64,000 nucleotides of DNA, taken from contig NC_092569.1 in assembly GCF_037975245.1 (NCBI RefSeq), positions 9,905,001 to 9,969,000 of the forward strand, read 5' to 3'. How positions within the stretch are numbered: the stretch's first letter is position 1; each line of letters opens with the position of its first letter. The notes beneath the pieces were generated by a model. It was not told the DNA's origin. It did no database searches and was given only the letters and a program-made list of their open reading frames with translations. Made by a program: the position numbers and the translations under genes. This stretch comes from Apostichopus japonicus (Eukaryota; Echinodermata; Holothuroidea; Aspidochirotida; Stichopodidae). This document shows positions 12,513-25,300 of the stretch, piece after piece.

Positions 12513-15500
12513 TCCTCATGAAGGTTGCATTTCTTTTAGTGTCCAGAAGATAATCGTGTTTAGATGAGTGTCCATTCTTTTGCAAAAAGAGATAAATATA
12601 GAGACCATTTAAATTGATTTACTTAAGTTTTCATTTAGAATACCAGGGGGAATGAATACTTTGTTGTTGTGAATTCCCTTCCTGACTTAAACAATGCTTA
12701 TCCCTTAATAGCAGCTTTATACAGTGCATATGTTCTCTCTTAGGTGAACATGGGGAACACATGGCTTGCTATAGATAGCTATGGTAGTCAGTGTCATTTA
12801 TCAGTAGGCCTTAAACAGGAAATTGACAGATGATATCAATAAGTGACAGGGACCTAATAATCATCGTTCCAGGCTCCCCCTGTCCACATCTCTCATATGA
12901 CCATGTCAGGGATATACAAATTTATTTCTGTTTCTGTGAATATTGGCAGCTCACTTTTAAACAGATCAGAGAACAGGGTAAAACAAAAACATATATAGGC
13001 TAGTGTAGGAACTACTTGAAAATGTGGTTTGGACTCTGCATGACTCTATGCCATGTCTCTAATCATAATTAGTTTGAGAGAGAGAGAGAGAGGGGGGGGG
13101 ATGGACCCCAACATATCACTGCACCGTTTCTCGTGATTACATCATCCCATTAAAACCTTGATCCCACCCTCCTCTTTCATCCTGTGCCCATTGCCATACT
13201 GTCCATTATATACCAGTGACCCATTTAACTTAAAGTCAAAACAACCAAATTACTGCCAGCAAACCTTTTAGGTATATAAGCTGCATTGACAATGCCTCTC
13301 AGTAAGTAAAGTGAATATTCCAGGTCAGTGATGCATAATGGCAGGATTCCAGAGCAGCAGAAAGGGTAGGGTTAGTAAGCTTCCATCAGGTCTGGCCGCA
13401 CCTCTCATGTTGATCCTCCGCTCCAGTGAACCTGTTGTAGAGCTGGGAACTGCCAACACACAGTAGGACCAACTCCACCAGCTGGGCGGGCATCTTAACT
13501 GAGAAGAGTCTGCAAGTACACAGCAAACAATGTTATGTAATACTTCCCTTTAGCCCTTAGCATAAACTAGGCAAATTCTATTACATTGTGCACAAATCGC
13601 TATTAAAAAACCACAGGTTTTTTTTTCCATTCATTATAATTGAAGCATTTGGGGCTTCTTCTTGGTTAGGTAGATACTGTAGATAGGGGTGTGTGTGAAG
13701 AGAATGGGACCCATGAAAAGGGCTGTTGTTTGTTACCTTGGACAAGACTATAAGAGGGTTTGTTTAATTCTTTGAATATGAATAGGTCAATAGTAAATAG
13801 TTTATTCAATAGCTGGGAGGTCCAAACTGATTTGATTTTGTGGTTAAAAGTTAAGTGAATTGTATCCATCAGCTATCACTTAGTTCAATGAATGGATAAT
13901 CTAGTTCTTTCAATGACCAAGTTCTATGGCAAGGTTTCTGATTTCTTTCCATTCGTTGTTTAAAGGATTGCCAGTGTTCTAATAAATAGCTGAGTTACTG
14001 AGTCTGCAAAACCTATCATCTTTTGCTTCAGAATTAAAGGCAAAGTGTGGTGCAGTTTTATGTTTGAAAAACCTTAGGCATTGGGCCCCAAAGCACCTGT
14101 TATCCATTGGTGTGTGATAGGCCTTGTCCTTGTGAAGAGCATTTCTGTGAAAATTATTGGTAGGTGGATATGTGATGTCCTTCTCCTGTTTGGGTATGTG
14201 GGGGTCCCCATCCCCCCCCCCCCTGTGATAATATGTTGACATTAGACAATGCAGTTCATTCATGGAACTAGTCAGGTTTTTACCTTAAATAATTAGGGAA
14301 ATTGCCAAAATTTGAAATTTCCAATTTTGCTGTTAGTATATGATGTTTCCTGTATATATTTAAATGCCAGGATGATGAAAACTTAATTTGTTGCAAATTA
14401 CTATCAGGATATATCAGTTTGATCAATATTTGTGATGTCATTTTTGTGGCAACACCCAAGTGAAGGTCTAGAAATATATTCCATAATTGGTGATGCAATC
14501 TGATCAACCGACACAATGGTGTTTTGATTAGGAGGTAGTTTTCATGTGCAAAGTTGTGTACCTGTTTTTTAATCTATTCTCACATTCTTACAGCTGGCTT
14601 AATTGTGCATTGCTACCCACCTGCAATTTTCTTCCTACCAAAGTGGTGTTTTGAATTTAGTAGAGCACTAATAGTCCCCAAATTTTAGCATATGTTGAAC
14701 TTGAGGAAAGTTATCAATAGTACTTTCTGACTTTCCAAGTTATTCCCATACATGCAGGAATGTCTGATCAGGCAACTAAACCTCTCAGTGAGATAGAATG
14801 CTAAATACGGTGGCAGCAAATAGAATGCCATTTGCGCACAAATGATATATATAAATATTAATTGGATAGGCTCTGTAATAGAAATACTAGACCTCACAGT
14901 AAATGAAAGGATACACTGACAGCTTATCAAAAAGTATAAGATCAATATAAGCAGTGGTACTTTAAGATGTGCATGGCGTATATAGTTAATATCGTATGAT
15001 AACCTCAAGTGCAACTTGTTATGACCATATATAGTAACACAGACCAATGATGTAGGACGAGCCTAGCTCTTTAACATGTTGTATTGTTGTTGTATATATG
15101 TTGTATCACAGCAGACTGTAAACAGCTTCTAATGCTAATAACTCTGGTAATGTAAACCTCTATAATTGAAGTGTCTCACTAGTAGGTTGATATAAACCAT
15201 GTTGCTACTTGTGAACATACCTTGTGACACATGGGTTTTATACCTCAATAAAGTCTATCCCTCGTCTATTACTACATCCATGGCCAATCTACCTTGTGGT
15301 GTGGAATAGGGCAAAAGTTGCTCTTTGCATGCCTCTTGTAAGTTTATATAGTTGCCACCAGGAAATGACATTATTTGTACCTTTTTGGGACATATAGTAT
15401 TATTGCATTTATTACAGAACATTGCAGTATAGGTTATGTAGATCTGAGGATGGTGAATGGAATAGGAGTCCAATTTTAGAAATGTATCCAACTTTGGCTA

Positions 15501-15933
15501 TAATAAATATATATGAGGTATTTGCATATGTGCAACTCTCTGTATCTTTTGCATACAAGTTATCAGAATGTTACAGAAATCATTTGAAGAAAGTAATGCT
15601 TTAAATTGTGACTGGATTTTGACTGCATTATTAATGTATGCTATACGGGTACTAATTACAATAAATGTAACAGGTAAATGTAACAATCAAGGAACACATG
15701 CATAAAGGAAAATTGGTGGAATATCAAAGTGCACCCATGCCAGTCCCCTCTCACCCCAACATTTCGTTCCTCTCCCGGCTTATTGTTTGAAGCTGTGGCC
15801 TTATTAATACAATTCAAGAGCAGATAACAAAATCCTCCTGCTTTAATATTGTTATAGCCTGGGCTACATCTGTAAGCTATTTTGTCATATATGTATGCAA
15901 TCCCATGAGTCTCCTCACCGATGCTCTATGGAG
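12513..15933. other. intronic sequence without recognised features
   Basis: Contains an (AG)n tract at 13076-13093 and poly-C runs. A less AT-rich block at 13380-13512 could be a minus-strand exon but was not identified. No RNA gene or coherent coding signal otherwise. Confidence 0.45.
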
Positions 15934-16090
15934 CCCCTCTCCTATCACCACCCACTCAGTGGGGTTGTGGACCCCCTCTCCTATCACCACCCACTCAGTG
16001 GGGTTGTGGACCCCCTCTCCTATCACCACCCACTCAGTGGGGTTTTGTACCTCCTCTCCTATCACCACCCACTCACTGGGGTTGTGGAGG
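15934..16090. repeat. 39-bp tandem repeat
   Basis: Four units of CTCTCCTATCACCACCCACT followed by CAGTGGGGTTGTGGACCCC. Because 39 is divisible by three, frames stay open on both strands, producing spurious repetitive ORFs. Confidence 0.95.
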
Positions 16091-16239
16091 AGGGAAATCC
16101 TCCGAAACCCTTTCCTGAAATAAGTGGAATTCACTGCATTGATGGTTGTGGCTGTTAATCCGATATAGGTTACAGTTATCAAGTATCTGCCTTGACATGT
16201 CACTCATACCCCATATAAAGATGTGCTGGTAGGTATTAA

Positions 16240-17869
16240 AGACCAACTATGGAGACTTTCGATGAACATAAAATCCCACCATTTTTCATGTATGTAATCC
16301 TTAACTGACTCCAATTACATTGCTGTAATTAACTTTACCAATTTCGGACGTTAAATAAGTGAAAAATGGGACGAAAGTCAGCTTCTATTTCAGACATTCC
16401 TGAAACCTTCCTAAGACATCAGGTGACCATGTGACGTCAACGTTTGTATACCTCACTCACAACTATACTTTTAGTGTGTAAAGTCGTATACTTGAGCTGC
16501 CAAAAACATCAACGATATTACTCCTTTTTCCTCAAAATGTCACAATTCTGTGTTGTTGGAGGTTGCAGTTATACCTCATCCAACAAAAGCATCAGCTTTT
16601 TTAGATTTCCGAGTAAAAGAAGCAACGTAAAACGCCGCAGACTTTGGATCAATTTTTTGAGATCCACGCGGAAAGATTTTTCAGCACCCGGAGTATCTCA
16701 TGCCCATGAGTCCACATGCATGACCCTGCTTCTGTGTATGCTGCAAATGTCTCATTCTGTGAAAATTATATACTGTCGATAGCTGTGTCGGACCATGGTC
16801 GGACATAGCTAATGTGAAATTGACCGTAAACACGCCCTGGACGTCCTTACATGTAACATTATATCACGCAATTGACAGTAATATATTTACTGTAAGAGAT
16901 GACCGTATATATATACCGTGCCAAGGGTATAGCATTGTTAGTACATGTACGGTAGTTAGTTACAACTCTCGCCGGCGTTGGCTCACAGCATGTGTAAATA
17001 GCCATGTTAGGATTTATCTATTTCATTTGTTGTATTCCAGTATCGTGAGTTCGTGATACATGTGTAATATTGTCCGTTCTGTTTATTCCGACATCTGCAT
17101 GGTCCAAGGAGTTGAATAAAAACGGTATTATGTAGCGATCGGACGTTTTATTTCGTTAGTGACTGTCTTGTGATTGTGGGATGTTAGTAGGGCCTACTGG
17201 TCAAGGCCTGTTTCAACTAGACCTAACTCTATGGAATTACACAGACTCACGGTAGTTTTTCGTCCAGGATTGAACAAGAAACGTGGATTAGGATATTCAC
17301 TGCTAAATTTGTTTATTGACAGGATACTTTTTCTGTGTTTGTATACTTTTGGATATTAAAATGAGTAAGTACTATGTAAGTATATTGTACCGTACGGACC
17401 TATTGACGCTACGCTATGTAAAAGATGCCTCCATTTGAGTGGAAATTTTGCTAATAAAATAAGCAATTTAACTAAAATTTCTGCCTATAATTGTCTTAAA
17501 ACTTGTTGTTAACCTTCATGTGTTCTTGTTTTAAGCTAACAGCTTTTGAAACGCTCGAAATTGGAAGTCAAAAACAGTACAATTGTTCGCTATCTGTGTA
17601 CAAACAGTGCCTATATCAGCGTTTGATTTTCGCGGTATACAAACTTTGACGTCACACGGTGACCAGAGGCTCCTTTGGGTCAATCTCTGTTTTCAGACAT
17701 TCCAGAGGTTCATGTCACGTGACTACCCAAAATGTCCATTTTCGTGGTCGTTTTTGATGGGTTATAGTAGGTTTTCGAAGATTATTTTTTACACATGTTG
17801 ATTATGGGTATGTAAACTCATAAATTAATGGAAAATCTCAAACAAAAAAATTGCCTCCATATTTGGTCT
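16240..17869 (+). mobile_element. TTAA-flanked DNA transposon with THAP gene remnant (Kolobok-like)
   Basis: TTAA at 16236-16239 and 17870-17873 flank a 1.63-kb element whose ends are inverted: AGACCAACTATGGAG on the left, and on the right the complement of AGACCAAATATGGAG. Homology between the ends continues about 200 bp inward, to GTGACGTCAAMGTTTGTATACC (near 16431 and 17635 inverted). TTAA duplications with a THAP-type protein point to the Kolobok superfamily; piggyBac shares TTAA but lacks THAP. The interior is too short and interrupted for a full transposase. Confidence 0.8.
16537..16782 (+). pseudogene. truncated THAP-domain protein of the TTAA element
   Basis: The ORF starting MSQFCVVGGC encodes the first half of a THAP zinc finger: Cys5-x4-Cys10, then SISFFRFPSK (the conserved F-x-FP core), a basic RRRLW with the invariant Trp, and FLRSTRKDFSAPG. 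The second ligand pair (normally Cys-x2-His in a CSxHF motif) is not intact: the frame reads VSHAHESTCM and then stops at 16782. THAP fingers bind the ends of their own transposon. This copy is a remnant of 81 residues and probably non-functional, unless a spliced exon restores it. Confidence 0.7.
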
Positions 17870-17873
17870 TTAA

Positions 17874-18531
17874 ATTAGTTCTTCTTCTTTATTTTTGGCC
17901 TTGTTATCTGGTAACAAACATATCTCTTTAAACCTGGGAGTTTTATTGAACCATATTTAATTTTAAATCAACTACAGATCTGATCATACACTGCACTGAC
18001 TGTATCATGAAGAAAGTCAAGCTGCTGGAAAATAGCTGTAATTTTTAAGTTGATGACCTGTATAACCTCAAATTTGTGTCATTTCTGAGAAATTCATGTC
18101 GTATTCACTCACATCGGGCCGGGTACCTCTCGGTGTAAGCTAAGAGATCTATATTATTGTACTAACTGTTTGACTGCCCATAATGACATAGTTACTTACC
18201 ATAACCCCTACATCCAATACAGAAAATTCTGTGTCCCACAGATTTAAAGCAATTTCTTTATAAAAACAAATTGTTTCATAAATTGTAAACCTTTGTCAAG
18301 TTTATTCCTAATTTTGACTTTCCTTGTGTGATTTTGATGGATTGTAAGAAGTAACAGGTCATGTTCTTTGGGTGTGTGTACTGTCTGCATTGACAGGAGG
18401 GTAACTGGCTCAAGCACACTCTGAATATGTTAACAAACTTGACATGAAACTGTAAGAGGCCAATACAGGAAGACGAGAAGATTGTACAGAATGTACTAGC
18501 TACAGTGCCATAGGATATGCTGATGTATCAG

Positions 18532-18562
<31 letters not shown>

Positions 18563-20061
18563 ATCTATCTACAACTACTAGTGTTCCACTAGTCTCAGCT
18601 AGTCTCAACATATATATATATATCTATAAATATCTTTATCTATCTAAAAGATCTATATCTATATATATATACACACATCAGCAAATCCTATATTAATGAG
18701 ATGCCTGTTATGTAACATATATGCCACAAGCAGTACTTGACCATCTGGTACTAGTTCCTTTGGTGCACACATTACATGAAGAATGTTTCATGTTTAACTA
18801 AAGTTGCGCTTCTGAGATTTATGTAAAAGTTTCTATACATATATAAGCATACATCAATTTTCCATTGTTTGATGGTTGCTGTGTTAAGACACAGCTGCAA
18901 CTTGTGGTTCACAAAACGGTCAGTAGATTCAGTGTAGTAAACATGTATACACTGAACAGCTTAATGCTTCACCTACAAGATCCATGTACATACTGAAGAC
19001 CAAGCCTCATTGGCTGTAAAACCCGGGGTATTAAACATAATCAGAGGTCAAACTTGAGGTCAGAATTAATAAATGCCCAAGACTCTGTGACAGTCTGTGT
19101 GTAAAACCCATTGTAATTTCAGCAGTGAGGGAAGACAGATATCTTAAATGAGACTGTGTGTGTACCATACTAATGTGGAGGCTTGCTGTTTTTAGGTCTA
19201 GGTCACCGAGGTTGACAGAGGTCAATATTTGTAAATCTTAGAGTGTGACTGAATCTGAAAATGGTACATGTGGATTGTATGGATTCTATTCTTTGTACAT
19301 ACTGGACTCTCCTTGTAGACTACAAAGTAGACTCATATTAAAGGGTACAGAACATATTCCATTTATCACAAAAGTCACTATCGAAATGTTAATAGTTTGA
19401 CCATGCCAGGAAATTCATTCATTCACCTATGCAACAGCTGACAGATTATTAACTCTTCTCCCCCACCCCCCTACACCCTGAAGATTGGCATATTTATACT
19501 CAGACAGAAGGAGTTCTCATCAGCCAGGGTTTTGAAAGAAGGGCTAGAAAGTAGTAAAAAGGTTGTCAAATAGCAGATAATTTATGTGAAGACATTTCAC
19601 TGTGTGGGTCAATTTATCTAACAGCGCAGAAAACTTAGGAAGGCAAACTGTGTATTTCACCTGTCAGAATAGATATATCCTTTCTAAAGAGGGTCTCAGG
19701 AGAAATGATAATCTTCCCTGCATTGAATAACAGAGGTATATAGAGCTATCATATCATGTTTAAGAATCCCACAGCAGTCTGATTCAGAGAAAGCAGTCTG
19801 CTGATATGTAGACATAGGAATGTCCACGGGGAATATGGGGATACAGTTCTCAGTCCTCTCAAAGTGTGTAAAGAGGTGATGCTGAGATGTGTGCTATGTA
19901 CTGTTGTGCATTGACTAGCTGGGTAGAAACTATACAGTAGTCTACTAACATGTCAATACAGAATACTACCTTTAATGTAGTCAACAACTTTCTTAGATGA
20001 CTGAAGGCACCTTCTAGAATGGCACAATCATCTTTTAGTGTATTAAAGATAACAGACAGAA
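17874..20061. other. intronic sequence with simple repeats
   Basis: Includes a (TA)n/(CTAT)n tract at 18532-18571 and another TA-rich patch at 18611-18671. No coding or RNA features recognised. Confidence 0.5.
18532..18571. repeat. (TA)n microsatellite with (CTAT)n tail
   Basis: About fourteen uninterrupted TA units followed by CTATCTATCTA. Confidence 0.95.
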
Positions 20062-20160
20062 GACATACTGTGTGTTATGCCTATTTTATGCTATGACTAT
20101 GACATACTGTGTGTTATGCCTATTTTATGCTATGACTATGACACTGTGTGTTAAGCCTAC
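20062..20160. repeat. 39-bp tandem duplication
   Basis: Two identical 39-bp units beginning GACATACTGTGTGTTATGCC, at 20062 and 20101, followed by a shortened third. Confidence 0.95.
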
Positions 20161-21220
20161 AACAGCAAGAGCATGAACTGTGAACCTGTTGTTAAGATGT
20201 CCGTGCCAGTGATATACTGCTGGGTATTTTCTCACATGACTCAAGTGTCGAATGTGAAGGGTATGTAGTATGTACATGAAAGTAAATGGATAGTTAACTG
20301 CTAGCCTGGAATATTTCCAGCCCTCTGGATTGTGTGTGGACGAATGATGATTTCTTTAAATAGTTACGAAACCAAGCTAGAAGAGAATTGTGGGAGACTC
20401 ACAATAGAAAAATTGGTTTTCGGAAAAAAAGTGGATTGAGGGTATGCTAGAGAGAAGTAACATGGCAGTCCATAACTTACAGTATACAGTATGCTTAGTA
20501 CATTTATCCGTAAACTAGCGCATTTATCTCTAGTTGTAAACAAAATAAACTTTGTTCTTGTCTTCAGTGATCGGAAACTTGCCATCTGTTTATAAATGCC
20601 AAACCCATGTAATTTCACAGAACAAGGGGTCCAATAACATTGCCTACTCTACCAACATGTTAATACCCAATATATAGGTTCACAACAGGTCAAAGCTTAC
20701 CAACACTGGTACATATATCCTTGTCAATGACATTCATGCATTTAATTTCTTTTAGTACTTATAGCAAATTGCTACCCACAAAAAAAAAGAAAAGCAATGT
20801 TAATGTCAATGGAACTATGAGATGTTAGCAGCTAGCTTATAGCTGAACACATGTCTCTCACATGCCTTATGGTCTTGTTTTGATACTCATAAAAGGCACA
20901 TTCTATTTAAAAAATGCTCTACTGTACAGATGTTAAGGAATTGTGCCAGTTCTTAAATGGGTTTCGTTCAATTTTGGGGATTTTTCTGTGCTATAAAAAA
21001 TCATGAACCCCGCCCCAAAATCTTGTCAGTGGATGAAACTGGTAGTTTTTTGGGGATTAAATCACTCTTAAATAAGTTAAATATGTTCTTAAAAGAAGTG
21101 GTGAGATACACGTTACCTTGGAAGAGCAGTCTGCGCAAGATTTCCAACACCTCAAGTAGTAGTTAATGTCTGCAGTCTGTTCCATGCCAGTTGTCCATTT
21201 TTAGTGATGTTTACTTCCCC
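20161..21220. other. intronic sequence downstream of mir-1 (minus strand)
   Basis: No feature recognised. This is where vertebrates place mir-133 relative to mir-1; no miR-133 seed or hairpin is visible here. Confidence 0.5.
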
Positions 21221-21300
21221 AACTACAACACATACTTCTTTACATTCCATATGCTTTGTAAATAACAACTATGGAACTGTAAGGAAGTATGTTGTGTTAG
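21221..21300 (-). ncRNA. mir-1: microRNA mir-1 precursor hairpin
   Basis: Read on the minus strand, the 3p arm (21249 down to 21228) begins TGGAATGTAAAGAAGTATGT, identical to animal miR-1 over its first 20 bases, including the seed GGAATGT. The 5p arm (21292-21270) reads ACATACTTCCTTACAGTTCC and pairs with it along about 22 bp, leaving a loop of roughly 20 bases. miR-1 is the muscle-specific microRNA of bilaterians. In vertebrates mir-1-2 lies antisense in an intron of MIB1; here it is likewise antisense to mib1, 31 kb upstream of the next exon. The last two bases of a 22-nt mature form would be GT rather than the usual AT. A 165-codon ORF on the opposite strand runs through the hairpin and is judged spurious. 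Confidence 0.95.
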
Positions 21301-21869
21301 AAGGTTTCTTTTGTAGCATTGGCCCTGCACCATGGTTTGATCGAGAGAGATACCCCCTTCCAGCAGTTAAATATACTAGTAAAGAACTTCAGCCGCCTAC
21401 TTGCTTTCAAATGCATCTTCTTTGGGTTTTTTTGACCTTGGCCTTACCTCTTACTCTCAATTTGGAGACCTTCTTTAGCTCTTCTCTTCCCATGAGAATG
21501 AACAAAGATCCTTCATTAACCAGTGAGGACATGCAACTCTGTGTATGTATAACCCCTTCAGATATAATACGATCTAGTACTTTCTCTGGAAGCCAGCGTA
21601 GTAAACCATACAGCATGTATGATATATGTAGCAGTCTTATTACTGCAGCCATCATCAACATCATCCATGACTGCAATGTTGACAGTATACTCAGCCCATA
21701 GCTGTAGTAGTAGCACTGTAGAACCGACATCCATCACATGTGGAGATTTTTAGGGCAGGCAGTCCATCATCGAAGATTACCACACACTATCATAACGCAT
21801 ACACAGAGCTTAGTTCAGAATCAGCTCTCTCAGTGAATTAACAAGCATGATCACCTGCATTGCTTCAGT

Positions 21870-22345
21870 GTTAACTCCTTTTTTCCGATTCCTCTGCTGC
21901 TTTGCGAGTGTCTCAGTCGAAGACTACACTAGCGAGTCAACTTCCTGCATAATTGATACCGGTGGTGCACATTGACTGTGCCACATGCCTTCGTTTCTGC
22001 CAGCATCCGACCTCTCGCAGATAGATGAGAAACGCCGACATCCCCCGCCCGATGCAAATCCAACCTCGTTGGGCAGGGGAGAATTAATTAGCGACAATTT
22101 GTGCTTTGTGTGTGTATTGGCCCAAGCATTTCCTACTTGAATTAAGGCCGGGGAGTTGCTTTCAATCAGATTAAGACACAGGCTCTGAGCGGTTCGTCTC
22201 ACCGACTCGTTAACGGGAGTAACAGTGCATATATTCTGGTCGTAGAGTCAGTCACTACGTAGTAGCAGACCTATAGGCTCACTGATTGCTAGTAGCCAAG
22301 AGCATTAGTCATATTAAACAGTTCCACAGCTCTCTCTCTAGCTGC
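21870..22345 (-). promoter_or_regulatory. CpG-richer block upstream of mir-1, candidate promoter/enhancer
   Basis: Against AT-rich surroundings this block has frequent CG dinucleotides and sites such as an octamer-like ATGCAAAT (about 22053) and an ATTAATTAG homeodomain-type site (about 22084). It lies 0.6-1.1 kb upstream of mir-1 on the minus strand, where a pri-miRNA promoter or muscle enhancer could sit. No start site or TATA box was established. The assignment is inferred from composition and position only. Confidence 0.3.
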
Positions 22346-25300
22346 TGGCAAAATGGATCTCTTTAACAAGATTTTTGGTTCAGTAACAGCAAAGGAATTT
22401 AATCAATAGTAGTAGAGCAAGCGCTCTCTCAGGTTTTTTTTTTTCTTTTCCCTTCTCTCTCTCTCTTATATTTTTTTTTTGATATTTCAAATTGAGTTTT
22501 CTTGAAGTGTTACACAGGGAGAGAGTTCAGAGCACAAATCTTTGTCATATATATTTGCAATGATACTTTAGCGGTCAGGGACATGGTCCATTCCATCTAT
22601 GTACATGTATACAATAAGCACTATAGAAAGAAAAGCATATAATTGGTTATTAGTTATTACATCATAACTGACAATATATTTGGTTCATTATTAACAATTA
22701 CTAACAATTAAGCAAGTGTAAGAAAGGTATAGGAATGTTGACCTGAAAGTGCAATTTTAAGCCTCAAGTTTTCCTTCTACAATATTTTTGTTTTCTTTTG
22801 TATGGGATAGATGGGGGGGGGGGAAGGAGATGACATGGGAGCAATAAACACATTTTTTTCTGATGGAATGTATCTTTTCCAAAATTAGTTACTACTAATA
22901 TACTACTCTAGTCTATTCAGAATAGATCAAATCAAGTCTTATATGCCTACACTTAAAGGGAGTGGTAAATTATGAAAACTATTGATGAAAGAGTGGATGA
23001 GTAACCTCCCAACAAGAGATTCAAAATACTAACTGTACCCTTCCCTTTTAATGAGCAAGTTAATAACAAGAGAAAAAAAGAAGTTAAATATCACTTTAGA
23101 AACTTAATTGCCTCACCTGTATAGGACAGCATGTAAGTAGAAAAACCGCCAACTGGTCGGATGTTTGACGTCATCCTGGCCGCATCAGACCCCGGCTGGC
23201 TCTCGCAATTGTTTAAGAGAAGGATGGAAACAATAGTTAGGTCACAGTAGTGGATATGGTTGGAGGATTTTCCACCAAAGAGGCCAGGCTTAAATACGCA
23301 CAGAGCCAGAATGGCTTTAATCAACAAGCTGATATTGTGACACTGGTTTATTACACTCGCCCAGTGTGTATGAGACTAACCAGTACTGAATATATACAAT
23401 CTTAGTGCGCCTGCAGTCAGACATTGGATTTAGTGCCACAACTGCGACCAGGGTTTCAGAAGGCATGCCTAGCACTACACAGCTAACAGAAATTCCAAGG
23501 GAGGCTGGAGGCTGGCTGATAAAAATTGCAGGTCGGGTGCTGTAACAGAAAACGGTTTGGATAAGGCACTTGATGAATTTTTTTTTTCAACGAAAGCTCT
23601 GCGTACAAGCTGAAAGTGCATGACAGCAAAGACCCTTACATTTGACAGAATATTCACATGAGAATCATGCTAGTATATATTGCTGTGACTGACAAAATGG
23701 GCAAAGTTGACAGTGAAGGTTTAGAAATAATACAGGTGTAAATGATGATATTGTTTCAATAGCATTGAAGAAAAAATAATAAAGAGTAATCTAACTGTAA
23801 ATATTGTTTACAGACAGGCGTTTTAAAGTTTGACAAACAATTACAAATTTCTGGTCCTTTATGAGTAAGCTCAGAGACTAAATTAGCAGAATATTTATAA
23901 CCAAGCATCCTATACACTCAAGTTGTACAAGCTCTAAATTGAAGTGCTTGGAAAAAGGTTGTGAAGTCCTATGTGGTGCTTAAATTTAGTTTAAGTTAAA
24001 TCCATCTTATAGTAAATAGTAAAATGCAGCTGGCCTAGATTCATTAAAGCTTTGAAAATTACCCTCAAAGTATCTGTTTTCAAATGTGTGAAAATGTTAG
24101 CAAGTCCATTTCTACAAAAAAAATCCTTTCAGAATTTAATTTTATGAGAGACAAAAAGAATTGGATAGAAGAGTATAGAGATGAAGTAGATTAGCCTCCA
24201 TACAAACCTTGCAGATAAAACTAACACTAAAAGCACTAAGATTCTTCCAAACTTTCCAAACATTCATTCAGGCTACACATAGTGATTCAACTATTTGCTC
24301 ATTTCTCTGGTGAGAATTCCACCAAAAAAGTATCCTCTTAAATTTGTTGCTTCAGTCCTCACAGTAAATAAGCATGTGTTTGATTTCACCCAGACTAACA
24401 ATCTGCACCCAACTCTCTCCCTCCATGCAATATATGCCATACTTACCCATTACAGTACCAAGCCTTGAGAACACACCCTTTCCACCAGTGAGTTTAAAAG
24501 CCGCTCCTGCTCTGAACTGGTAGTACAGTGTACAAACAATTCTCCTTTCACAAGCAACCAACAGACCGCACAGTCAGCCTACCAAACCAATGTTAAATTA
24601 TGCCTGAGAGAAAAGAAAAAAAATTGTCAAAAGCGCCCTAAAGTGTGTAGAGTTCACATTCCTCAGACTAACCATAGAAATAGCTTTGTACTTACTCATT
24701 CAACCAGCATGGGCTATAGGGTTTGTACAGAGAAACTTCCATTGGTACTGCTATGGTAGACTGCACCTAACAGGGCAAACCCTATTATCACCCTCAAAGA
24801 GTTCCCATCCAATCAACATCTCTGTAAGATATCAAAGAATCCACCACACTACAAATAGGGTTTTTATCTTTAAATATATGCTAATCCCAAACTACACACA
24901 GATTTGACAAGGGAGAAAAAAAAAAGGTTTGTGAAAACTTTAGCTTTTGAAATGAGACCAACAAACTCTGTGATAAACTTTGATACCAAATACTGTGGTG
25001 ATGATATTGTAGAGAAAATGTCCTTAGAAAAATGAGTCCATATTGCCGGTGAATAAGAAGATGGAAGTTGTAGCCATTGCGGCAGTTGCAGCGAGAGTTT
25101 GTCCACCCGACAGAGGTGCTGTGTCCATGTGTGAGAGTCTACAGTTGTAGCGATGCCCTAAATAGTGACCTATGATTCCCTGCCTTTCCAGTAAGCATAA
25201 ATTGGCCTTCCATACTTTAAATTCCTGGCATACCCTTCTGGGGGCCCCTGGAGTGAGTGCAAATATGTCTTAGCTTTTTTGAGTATATACCATGTGTATT

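Noticed and set aside
15877-16203. ORFs on both strands encoding repeats such as NPTEWVVIGEGVH
   Set aside because: They are translations of a 39-bp tandem repeat that keeps all frames open.
21204-21701. 165-codon plus-strand ORF, one of the longest in the window
   Set aside because: It runs antisense through the mir-1 hairpin, has no recognisable domain and lacks splice or codon support.
22354-22410. 19-codon ORF starting MDLFNKIFG
   Set aside because: Too short, no convincing donor and no family recognised.
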